A DNA stretch of 64,000 nucleotides from Nisaea sp. (lineage in GTDB: Bacteria; Pseudomonadota; Alphaproteobacteria; Thalassobaculales; Thalassobaculaceae): assembly GCF_034670185.1 (NCBI RefSeq), contig NZ_JAXMNY010000002.1:682001-746000 (forward strand). The letters are read 5' to 3'. How positions within the stretch are numbered: position 1 is the first letter of the stretch; each line of letters opens with the position of its first letter. Made by a program: the position numbers and the translations under genes. The notes under the pieces were generated by a model. It worked only from the letters and a program-made list of their open reading frames with translations. It searched no databases and was not told the origin of the DNA. Positions 33,387 through 40,766 of the stretch are shown piece by piece.

Positions 33387-35285
33387 TCAGCGCCGGCCGA
33401 ACAGCTTCTCGATATCGTTGAGGCCGAGTGCCACATAGGTCGGGCGGCCGTGGTTGCACTGGCCGGAATGAGGGGTGACTTCCATCTCGCGCAGCAGCGC
33501 ATTCATTTCCTCGACGGTCAGCCGGCGTCCGGAACGGACCGAGCCATGGCAGGCGATGGTGCCGCAGATATGCGCCAGCTTGTCCTTCAGGGCCATGGCC
33601 TCGCCGAACTCGGTCAACTCTTCGGCCAAATCGCGGACCAGCCCGGCCACATCCGCCTCACCCATCAGCGCCGGCACTTCGCGAACCACAACCGCACCGC
33701 CGCCAAACGGCTCCAGCACAAGGCCCAGTTCGGCAAACTCCTCCGCCCGCGCGGCCAGTCGCTCGACCGAGGCTTCGTCCAGATCCACCACTTCGGGGAT
33801 CAGCAGCATCTGTCGCTTGATACCATCCGCCTCCAGCGCCTTTTTCATCCGCTCATAGACCAGCCGCTCATGGGCCGCATGCTGGTCGACAATCACCATG
33901 CCCTCGCTGGTCTGGGCCACGATGTAATTCTCGTGCAACTGGGCACGGGCCGCACCGAGCGGATGAGCCTCAAGCGCCGCGCTTTCCGGCGTGGGAGCCT
34001 CGGCGCGGGCTTGCGGTGCCTCGCCCTGCCACATTCCCCCGCCCCCCTGGTCTGCGGGCGGCTGGCCAATCGGCGCCTGATACGCCATCCCCGCTTCAGC
34101 CATGCCGCGCGATACAGTGGTCCCGTACCCACCCGACCGGTTCTGCGGCTGCCAGGCATAACTTGTCTGGGGCATCTGGTTTTCAACGGACCGGCCGAGC
34201 GCGCCGAGCGTGGCATTGGCGACCGTGGTCGATGCTCGATGACCCGCCGCGACAAGCGCATGTTTCAGCGCGCCGACGATCAGCCCGCGCACCAGTCCCG
34301 GCTCCCGGAACCGGACTTCGGTCTTGGCCGGATGCACGTTCACGTCGACCACTTCCGGCGGCACATCAAGGAACAGGGCTAGCAGCGGATGCCGGTCGTG
34401 CGAGATGAAATCCATATAGGCGCCACGCACCGCGCCATAGAGCAGCTTGTCCCGCACCGGCCGGCCGTTCACGAACAGGAACTGGTGGCTGGTGGTGCGC
34501 TTGTTGATGGTCGGCAGGCCCGCATAGCCGGACAACCGGATGCCCTCACGCTCCGCCTCGATGGGCAGGGCGTTATCCTCGAAATCCCGCCCCATGACGG
34601 CGCCGAGCCGAACCAACCGGGCCTGGAACAGATCGCCTTCCGCTTCGTTAAGCCGGATCGTCGTCCGGCTGCCGTCGCCGAGCGAGAAGGCGACATGGGG
34701 ATGCGCCATGGCAAGCCGTTCGATGACATCGACGGCGTGGCTGTATTCCGTGCGCGGCGCTTTCAGAAACTTGAGGCGGGCGGGCGTAGCATAGAACAGG
34801 TCCCGGACCTCGATGCGCGTGCCTTGGCCGAGCGCGGCAGGCTCCGGCGGGGACACCCTGCCACCTTCGACAGAGAGGCTCCAGGCGCTCTCCTCCGGAC
34901 CCGCGGAGGCCGCCCGGGTGGTGATGGTCATACGGCTGACAGCACCGATGGACGGCAGCGCCTCGCCCCTGAAACCGAGGCTGGTGATATGAGTGAGATC
35001 CTCGCCCTTCAACTTGGAGGTTGCGTGCCGCTCGACCGCGACTTCCAGCTCCTCCCGGCTCATTCCCATGCCATTATCGGTCACCGTGATCGCCGTCCGG
35101 CCACCGTCGCGCATGACCACATCGACGCGCGTTGCCCCGGCATCCAGCGCGTTCTCGATCAGCTCCTTGGCGGCACTGGCGGGGCGTTCGACCACCTCGC
35201 CCGCGGCGATCCGGTTGACCAGCCCGTCCGGCAGCCGCCGGATACGACCGACGGTTTCCTCAATTCTGGAGGCGTTTCCGCTCAA
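33387..35285 (-). CDS. mutL: DNA mismatch repair protein MutL, endonuclease type
   Basis: This 632-residue MutL couples mismatch recognition to strand excision. The N-terminal GHKL ATPase has ELIENALDAGATRVDV, DNGMGM and SLGFRGEALPSIGAVSRM. After a variable, Pro/Gly-rich linker (about residues 340-440), the C-terminal dimerisation domain has DQHAAHERLVYE, exactly the DQHA-x2-E-x4-E endonuclease motif, and QCNHGRPTYVAL near the end. This indicates strand nicking by MutL itself and no need for MutH. The start is a TTG that overlaps the pgi stop (TTGA), so it is coupled to pgi. Confidence 0.96.
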   Translation of the reverse strand: MSGNASRIEETVGRIRRLPDGLVNRIAAGEVVERPASAAKELIENALDAGATRVDVVMRDGGRTAITVTDNGMGMSREELEVAVERHATSKLKGEDLTHITSLGFRGEALPSIGAVSRMTITTRAASAGPEESAWSLSVEGGRVSPPEPAALGQGTRIEVRDLFYATPARLKFLKAPRTEYSHAVDVIERLAMAHPHVAFSLGDGSRTTIRLNEAEGDLFQARLVRLGAVMGRDFEDNALPIEAEREGIRLSGYAGLPTINKRTTSHQFLFVNGRPVRDKLLYGAVRGAYMDFISHDRHPLLALFLDVPPEVVDVNVHPAKTEVRFREPGLVRGLIVGALKHALVAAGHRASTTVANATLGALGRSVENQMPQTSYAWQPQNRSGGYGTTVSRGMAEAGMAYQAPIGQPPADQGGGGMWQGEAPQARAEAPTPESAALEAHPLGAARAQLHENYIVAQTSEGMVIVDQHAAHERLVYERMKKALEADGIKRQMLLIPEVVDLDEASVERLAARAEEFAELGLVLEPFGGGAVVVREVPALMGEADVAGLVRDLAEELTEFGEAMALKDKLAHICGTIACHGSVRSGRRLTVEEMNALLREMEVTPHSGQCNHGRPTYVALGLNDIEKLFGRR

Positions 35286-36610
35286 CCGGCCATCTCCGCC
35301 AGATAGCGCCGCGCCAGAACCTTGCCGTCCTCGACGGCTGGCTGGTCGAATGCATCGACGCCGATCAGATCGGCCGCCACCATGGTCTCCAGGAAGAGAT
35401 GCATCATCAAGGCGCCGACAGTCTCCTCGTCGACGGCATCGGTTTGAATGATCCGGGTCGGCCGCTTGTTTTCGATCAGGGTCGCCGCTGTCGCCCTCTG
35501 TTCCGCATCGAACAGGTCGCCCATGGTACGCCCGGCCAGATAGGACAGCCCGTCGCCCATCAGTGCCGTCGCGTTCGCACCGACTGTGGCACCTGTGCCC
35601 GCAACTGCGCTCTGCACCAGCGTCACCAGCTTGTCGCGCGGACCGTCGAGGAAGAGCTGCAGGCTGCTGTGCTGATCGACCGCGCCAAGTGCACCGATCG
35701 GCGTCGTGCCGTTGCCGTGCTTGCCAAGGCTCTCTGCCCAGAGCTGCGTGAACCAGTCACCCATCCGGTCCAGCCGGTCGCTGTAGGGCATCAGAACGGT
35801 CTGGGTAACGCCGCGCTCCCGACCGAGGCCGATATTGACCATCGCACCGAGGGCCGGAGCGCTTTCCAGTGGGTCCGCCGGAGCAAGAGCAGCATCGGTC
35901 ACAGCCGCCGCACCGCGCCGGATTGCCTCCGCATCGAGCCCGACGATCATGGCCGGCAGCAACCCGTTCAGGGTCAGGCCGGAATAGCGCCCACCGATAT
36001 CGGGGTCATGCTCAAGGCAGCGGCACCCTGTTGTCTCCGCAAACTGGCGTAGCGGGCGCGAACCGGGCTCGGTGACCGTGATGAAATGTTTCGCCGGATC
36101 GAGTCCGGCCGCGACGAACGCATCATGACAGATCAGGGTCTGGCACAACGTCTCCGCCGTTCCGCCGGATTTGGAGATGGCGATAACAGCCGTCTCCTCC
36201 AGCGCGATGCGTTTGAAGATCGAGGTGAAGGTGGCCGGGTCGATATTATCGAGAAAATGCAGCTTCGGCGTATCCGGAGAGAAGGTCCCTCCCTTCTCCG
36301 CCAGACGGCAGATCGTCGCTCCGCCGAGGCTGGAGCCGCCGATGCCAAGCACCAGCACATGCTGGGCCCAGCCGCGCAACTCAGCGGCGAGGACCGCACC
36401 CTCTTCCAGATCGTCCTGCCGCCAGGGAAGAGAGAGCAGTGGCAGCGCGCCGCTCGCCTTCTTCTCCCGCAGCCCTTCAAGCGACCGGCCAGCAGCCGGA
36501 ATCAGCGCCTCAAGAGCGGCAACAGAGAGACCAGCCTCGCCGATCCGATCCTCGAATATCGCGGAAAAATCATGCCGGAGCGGGCCGGCCACCAGGGGAC
36601 ACGTCTTCAT
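35282..36610 (-). CDS. pgi: Glucose-6-phosphate isomerase
   Basis: This 442-residue isomerase interconverts glucose-6-phosphate and fructose-6-phosphate. It has VLGIGGSSLGGATICRL, AISKSGGTAETLCQTL, the signature region DIGGRYSGLTLNGLLPAM and VDQHSSLQLFLDGPRDK. It is shorter than the enterobacterial enzyme of about 550 residues and resembles the compact bacterial form. It is upstream of mutL with a 4-bp overlap. The 109-bp gap to the next minus-strand gene contains no clear signal. Confidence 0.95.
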   Translation of the reverse strand: MKTCPLVAGPLRHDFSAIFEDRIGEAGLSVAALEALIPAAGRSLEGLREKKASGALPLLSLPWRQDDLEEGAVLAAELRGWAQHVLVLGIGGSSLGGATICRLAEKGGTFSPDTPKLHFLDNIDPATFTSIFKRIALEETAVIAISKSGGTAETLCQTLICHDAFVAAGLDPAKHFITVTEPGSRPLRQFAETTGCRCLEHDPDIGGRYSGLTLNGLLPAMIVGLDAEAIRRGAAAVTDAALAPADPLESAPALGAMVNIGLGRERGVTQTVLMPYSDRLDRMGDWFTQLWAESLGKHGNGTTPIGALGAVDQHSSLQLFLDGPRDKLVTLVQSAVAGTGATVGANATALMGDGLSYLAGRTMGDLFDAEQRATAATLIENKRPTRIIQTDAVDEETVGALMMHLFLETMVAADLIGVDAFDQPAVEDGKVLARRYLAEMAG

Positions 36611-36719
36611 GACGCAGGAATCTAGCAGATGCCCCGGGCCGGAACCACCACCGGAACGACGCTAACAAGCATATAATCGCAACACTTATTCCGCTGGCAG
36701 ATCCACCGGCATTCCGACA

Positions 36720-38075
36720 TCAGGAACGCGGTTCGGGCGCAGGCGCAGTGGCGGTCAGGCCTTGCGGTTGTCCAACCACTGAGAATGTCAGCTCGTCCGC
36801 CAGGAACAGCCGCTTCGCAACCCGCTTCAGATCCGCCATGGTGACCGCATTGATCCGGTCTTCCCGGCCGTCGAGATAATCGATGGCCCGTCCATCCCGC
36901 TGTAGCGAAACCAGCAATCCGGCGATCGGTCGGGAACTGGTCAGACGCATCGGGAAGGAGCCGTTGATGTAGGTCTTGGCATCCCGCACCTCTTCCTCGG
37001 TCGGACCGTTCAATGCCATCTCCGCCCAAATCTCGCGGACCAGGCCCACCGTCTCGGCAACCTTGTCGTTCCTGGTCGAGACCCCGCCCATGATCATCTG
37101 CGCATCCTCAAGCGGCAGCGTGTAGGCATAGATGCCATAGGTCAGGCCGCGTTTCTCGCGAATCTCCTCGGTCAGGCGCGAGCCGAATCCGCCAGCCATG
37201 ATCTCCATCAGGATGGAGGCCGCAAACCGGTCCGGATCGTTCCGGGGAATGCCCCGGTGACCAAACACGACGACCGATTGCGGTACCGGATTCTGGACCA
37301 CGAAGGTCTCACCAATGGCCGCAGGTTTCGCCGGCACGGGTGGTGTCGAGGGGCCACTTTCAGGCAGCGTGCCGAAGGTTTTGTCCAGCAACGTCCCCAA
37401 TCTTTCGGGCGCAATATCGCCGACGACGCCGATCTTCAAACTGCCCCGTGTCAGCACCCTGCCAGCAAAGGCTTTCATATCCGCCGTCGTGACGTGTCCG
37501 ACACTTTCCACCGTGCCGCCGGACGGACGGCCGTATGGATGGTGCGGGAAGGCCGCCCGCCACCAGATCCGGCTGGCGATGGCCTGCGGCCGGTTCTCGC
37601 TACGCTTCAGCCCGGCGACAATCTGCGCGCGGATGCGTTCCACCGGCTCAGTATCGAACCGTGGCTCGGTCATGGCCAGACGGAGCAGATCGAAGGCCTC
37701 GTCCGAATTCTCCGTCAGGGTCTGCAGACTGGCGCCGAAACTGTCATTGCGGGCACTGAAACCGAGACCGATGACCATGTCTTCCAACTTGCGGCGGAAG
37801 GCATCGCTGTCGTAGGGACCGGCCCCTTCATCCAGCAGGCTCGCGGTCAAGACGGCCAAGCCTTCCTTGCCGTCCGGATCGGCCGCCGCCCCGCCCTCGA
37901 AACTGGCGGAGAGAGTAATGATCGGGTTCTTGTGATCCTCGACCAGCCAGGCCTCGATACCGCCGGGGCTGACGATACGCTGGATCTCTATGGCCTCCGC
38001 AATGCCCGGCCGTACCAGCAGAAGGGCGGCGAAAATCAGAAACGGGACAGAAGCCCGCGCGATAACGCTTCGCAT
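36720..38075 (-). CDS. M16 family peptidase-like protein without the zinc motif (partner subunit)
   Basis: This 451-residue exported protein has a signal peptide (VPFLIFAALLLVRPGIAEA) and two M16-fold halves (EIQRIVSPGGIEAWLVEDHK at the start and VVQNPVPQSVVVFGHRGIP in the middle). The HxxEH zinc motif is missing; the matching position reads KEGLAVLTASLLDEGAG. The R/Y pair that closes the active site in partner subunits is present near REKRGLTYGIYAYTL. It therefore probably dimerises with the zinc-bearing M16 protein encoded directly upstream, whose stop lies 10 bp before this start. ATG at 38075 follows AGGAG by 6 nt. Confidence 0.9.
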   Translation of the reverse strand: MRSVIARASVPFLIFAALLLVRPGIAEAIEIQRIVSPGGIEAWLVEDHKNPIITLSASFEGGAAADPDGKEGLAVLTASLLDEGAGPYDSDAFRRKLEDMVIGLGFSARNDSFGASLQTLTENSDEAFDLLRLAMTEPRFDTEPVERIRAQIVAGLKRSENRPQAIASRIWWRAAFPHHPYGRPSGGTVESVGHVTTADMKAFAGRVLTRGSLKIGVVGDIAPERLGTLLDKTFGTLPESGPSTPPVPAKPAAIGETFVVQNPVPQSVVVFGHRGIPRNDPDRFAASILMEIMAGGFGSRLTEEIREKRGLTYGIYAYTLPLEDAQMIMGGVSTRNDKVAETVGLVREIWAEMALNGPTEEEVRDAKTYINGSFPMRLTSSRPIAGLLVSLQRDGRAIDYLDGREDRINAVTMADLKRVAKRLFLADELTFSVVGQPQGLTATAPAPEPRS

Positions 38076-38085
38076 CATTCTCTCC

Positions 38086-39438
38086 TCAGCTTGCCGGTTT
38101 CGGGCGCAGAATGCTGGTGACATGCGCTGGCGTATTCAAAATGGCCCGCGCAGCCTGCATGACCTGCTCCTGTGTTACAGCACCGACCTGGTCCGGCCAG
38201 CTCTCGATCTCTTCGATAGTCCGTCCGATGGCGAGCGCCTGACCGACCGCATGGGCCGGGGCCGTCACGCTGTCCCGGGCATAGACTGCGCTGGCCTTCA
38301 TCGACTTGACCGCGCGCGCGACTTCACGTGCGTCGACACCGTCGCGCAGGATGGCCGCGAGTTCCGCCTCGAAGGCTGCTTCAAGCGCCTCGACACTCGT
38401 ACCTTCCGTCGGCACGGCATAGAAGGAGAACGTACCGGGGCCTATGCTGCTGCCGCTGTAGGATGTGCCGGCCGAGAGCGCGATCTTCCGGTCGATCACC
38501 AGTGACCTGTAGAGCCGGCTGGTGGCGCCACCGCCGATCACCTCCGCCAACACGTCGAGCGGCATGACCTGATCGCTCTCACCGTAAAACCGGCTCGGTG
38601 CCTGATAGCGACGGCTCCAGCTGACCTGGCCTACCTGCGGATGCGAAAACTCGATCCGGCGGGCGCTGATCTGTTCAGGCTCCAGCGGCCGCTTGCGGTC
38701 CGGTACGGCACGTGCCGGGATGACCCCGTAATATTTCTCCGCCAGCGGCTTCAGCTCATCCATGGTGATGTCACCGGCCACCACCAGCACGGCGTTATTC
38801 GGCGCATACCATTTGCGATAGAAAGCCAGCGCATTTTCCCGGGTCAGCGCCTTGATCTCATGCGCCCAGCCGATCAGCGGACGGCGATAGGGATAATTGA
38901 GGTACAGCGCCGCGTTGGTCCGCTCGCTCAACAACGAGCCGGGATTGTTATCGATCCGGGAACGACGCTCTTCCAGCACCACCTCGCGTTCCGACGCGAC
39001 CTCGTCCGGGTCGAGCGTCAGGTTCACCATGCGGTCGGCCTCCATTTCCATCACCAGCGGCAACTTGTCCGAAGCGATGGTCTGGAAATAGGCCGTGTAG
39101 TCGTATCCGGTAAAGGCGTTACCGTCCCCGCCATTGCGGGAAACGGTGCGGGAAAACTGGCCGGACGGCACCTTCTCGGTACCCTTGAAGAGAAGATGCT
39201 CAAGGAAGTGCGCCAGCCCGGTCTCGCCCGGCGCCTCGTCAGCGCCGCCGACCTTGTACCAGACCATATGGGTCACCACGGGCACCCGACGATCGGTGAT
39301 GGCGACCACCTGCATTCCGTTCGCCAGCGTGACGCTCTCGGGCTCGTAGACTTTCGCGTCAACCGTCCCGCCGGTCATGACGACGCATAGCACCGCCAGT
39401 GCCAGCATCATGCGTTCCGGGATCATCCTTGATCTCAC
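38086..39438 (-). CDS. M16 family zinc metallopeptidase (processing-peptidase-like)
   Basis: This 450-residue periplasmic peptidase has a signal peptide (MMLALAVLCVVMTGGTVDA) and the inverted zinc motif HFLEH in TGLAHFLEHLLFKGTEKV. The distal Glu lies in the helix ASEREVVLEERRSRI. The C-terminal M16 domain follows (FSHPQVGQVSWSRRYQAPS). GTG at 39438 has AGGAGG six bases upstream, so the longer frame is not used. It forms a heterodimer candidate with the downstream zinc-less gene. This pair follows the DUF3035 lipoprotein gene in many alphaproteobacteria, in keeping with an envelope role. Confidence 0.93.
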   Translation of the reverse strand: MRSRMIPERMMLALAVLCVVMTGGTVDAKVYEPESVTLANGMQVVAITDRRVPVVTHMVWYKVGGADEAPGETGLAHFLEHLLFKGTEKVPSGQFSRTVSRNGGDGNAFTGYDYTAYFQTIASDKLPLVMEMEADRMVNLTLDPDEVASEREVVLEERRSRIDNNPGSLLSERTNAALYLNYPYRRPLIGWAHEIKALTRENALAFYRKWYAPNNAVLVVAGDITMDELKPLAEKYYGVIPARAVPDRKRPLEPEQISARRIEFSHPQVGQVSWSRRYQAPSRFYGESDQVMPLDVLAEVIGGGATSRLYRSLVIDRKIALSAGTSYSGSSIGPGTFSFYAVPTEGTSVEALEAAFEAELAAILRDGVDAREVARAVKSMKASAVYARDSVTAPAHAVGQALAIGRTIEEIESWPDQVGAVTQEQVMQAARAILNTPAHVTSILRPKPAS

Positions 39439-39560
39439 TGTTAGCCTCCTGCCTCCGGTAACGGTCTGTCCCGGGTATCCGGCAATACGAGATATGGAAA
39501 AATTTACGGCAGGAACAAGGCGGCCACGCCGGATCACGGTCAAACGTGGAAACAAAACAG

Positions 39561-39592
39561 AAAAGGCGCGGTTCACTGCACCGCGCCTTTTT
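39561..39592. terminator. Bidirectional rho-independent terminator after the DUF3035 lipoprotein gene
   Basis: An 8-bp stem GGCGCGGT/ACCGCGCC (39565-39572, 39580-39587) with a 7-nt loop is flanked by AAAA on the left and TTTTT on the right, so it can end transcripts on both strands. It lies between the lipoprotein gene and the M16 operon, showing that the peptidases have their own promoter. Confidence 0.85.
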
Positions 39593-39621
39593 ATCCCAAT
39601 TCGACCCGTCCGCCGTTCCGC

Positions 39622-40212
39622 CTAGAACAGCCCCTTACGCTTGCGCTGGATAGTCGGCGTATTGCCTGCTGTCGGTGCGTTGCCAAGCGCCGCATTTTCC
39701 TGCAAGCGCTTCTGCTCGGCCTGCGCGTCGACAACAACGCCGCGCGGCGTCTTTTCGCGCCAGAAGAGCAGGTTGTCGATCAGGTATTCTTCTTCATAGA
39801 CGAAAGTACCGGTTTCCTGATTGACCGTCTGACGGATGCCCGGCTCGGCACTCGCGGTATTCAGCAACTGCCGCATCTTGGACTCGCCCGGCGTTTGCCT
39901 GGAAACAGCCGTGCTCGCCGCGGAAGACGGGACCTTCCCGGCAGTTCCGGAAACCGTGCTCTGGGTGCCGCTTCCCAGCACGAGCCGTTCGGCCCCCTTC
40001 GTCACGTCGCGTTCCTGCGGCCGTGGCTCTCCCGGGGTCGGCGGGCGCAGGGCAAAGTTCGGCGGCACGCTGAGCGGCGGCCGCGCAACCACCGCGAACT
40101 CGTCCGGTGCCTGTTTCGTATTGCCGATCGCTTTCTGAATATCGCTGCATCCCTGCAGGCCGATCACCACGGCGCAGAGGGCGAGGCCAAATGTCCGACT
40201 GACCCTGATCAT
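39622..40212 (-). CDS. DUF3035 outer-membrane lipoprotein (annotated as BamF-like in alphaproteobacteria)
   Basis: This 196-residue lipoprotein has a signal peptide ending in the lipobox IGLQGC (Cys about residue 22). The conserved block APDEFAVVARPPLSVPPNFA follows and defines DUF3035. Next come a low-complexity Pro/Gly/Ser linker, a short amphipathic middle (SKMRQLLNTASAEPGIRQTV) and the C-terminus YLIDNLLFWREKTPRG. Family members are named as BAM-complex-associated in some annotations; the function here is inferred. It is downstream of lspA, the very peptidase that would process it, with a 31-bp gap. Confidence 0.82.
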   Translation of the reverse strand: MIRVSRTFGLALCAVVIGLQGCSDIQKAIGNTKQAPDEFAVVARPPLSVPPNFALRPPTPGEPRPQERDVTKGAERLVLGSGTQSTVSGTAGKVPSSAASTAVSRQTPGESKMRQLLNTASAEPGIRQTVNQETGTFVYEEEYLIDNLLFWREKTPRGVVVDAQAEQKRLQENAALGNAPTAGNTPTIQRKRKGLF

Positions 40213-40243
40213 TCCATGCTACTCCGGTCGATGGCTGTCCCGC

Positions 40244-40762
40244 TCATTCTCCATTCCCCTTTGATATCTGGGGATCGGAGCCCTGCGAGTCACCAAGAAA
40301 GCTGTCAAACAACAGAAATACTACGCCAACAGATATCGCGCTATCGGCAAGATTAAAAGCCGGCCAGTGATAGCCGAACGCATGCCAGTCGATGAAATCG
40401 ACGACCGCATTATAACGCAACCGGTCGATCACATTCCCGATCGCCCCGCCGATGATCAGGCCGAGCGAGATCCGCAGCAACTGACTGGGTGCCCGCGCCA
40501 ACCAGACCAGAAGCCCGATCACAACGGCGATCGCGAAACCGGACAGATAGTAAGGCGTCATCGGATCGTCGCTCGCCAAGAGGCCGAAGCTGACCCCTCG
40601 GTTCCAGACCGCGACCAGATTGAAGAATGGCGTCACCTCGACCACGGCTCCGTCATGGAACAGGGTCGCCAGCGCCCACTCCTTGGTCACCTGATCGGCG
40701 AGCACGACGACAAGGGCCAACAAGCCGCCAACCGTGAGGTTACGTTTCGGACTAAAAATCAC
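40244..40762 (-). CDS. lspA: Lipoprotein signal peptidase (signal peptidase II)
   Basis: This 172-residue membrane aspartyl protease cleaves prolipoprotein signal peptides. It has four membrane helices and the two catalytic Asp motifs GGAIGNVIDRLRYNAVVDFI (the second motif Asp of GN-x-D-R) and AFNLADSAISVGV. GTG at 40762 (VIFSPKRNL) begins 4 bp after the ileS stop, so it is coupled to ileS. The long in-frame extension upstream overlaps ileS and is not used. Confidence 0.93.
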   Translation of the reverse strand: MIFSPKRNLTVGGLLALVVVLADQVTKEWALATLFHDGAVVEVTPFFNLVAVWNRGVSFGLLASDDPMTPYYLSGFAIAVVIGLLVWLARAPSQLLRISLGLIIGGAIGNVIDRLRYNAVVDFIDWHAFGYHWPAFNLADSAISVGVVFLLFDSFLGDSQGSDPQISKGNGE

Positions 40763-40766
40763 CTGA

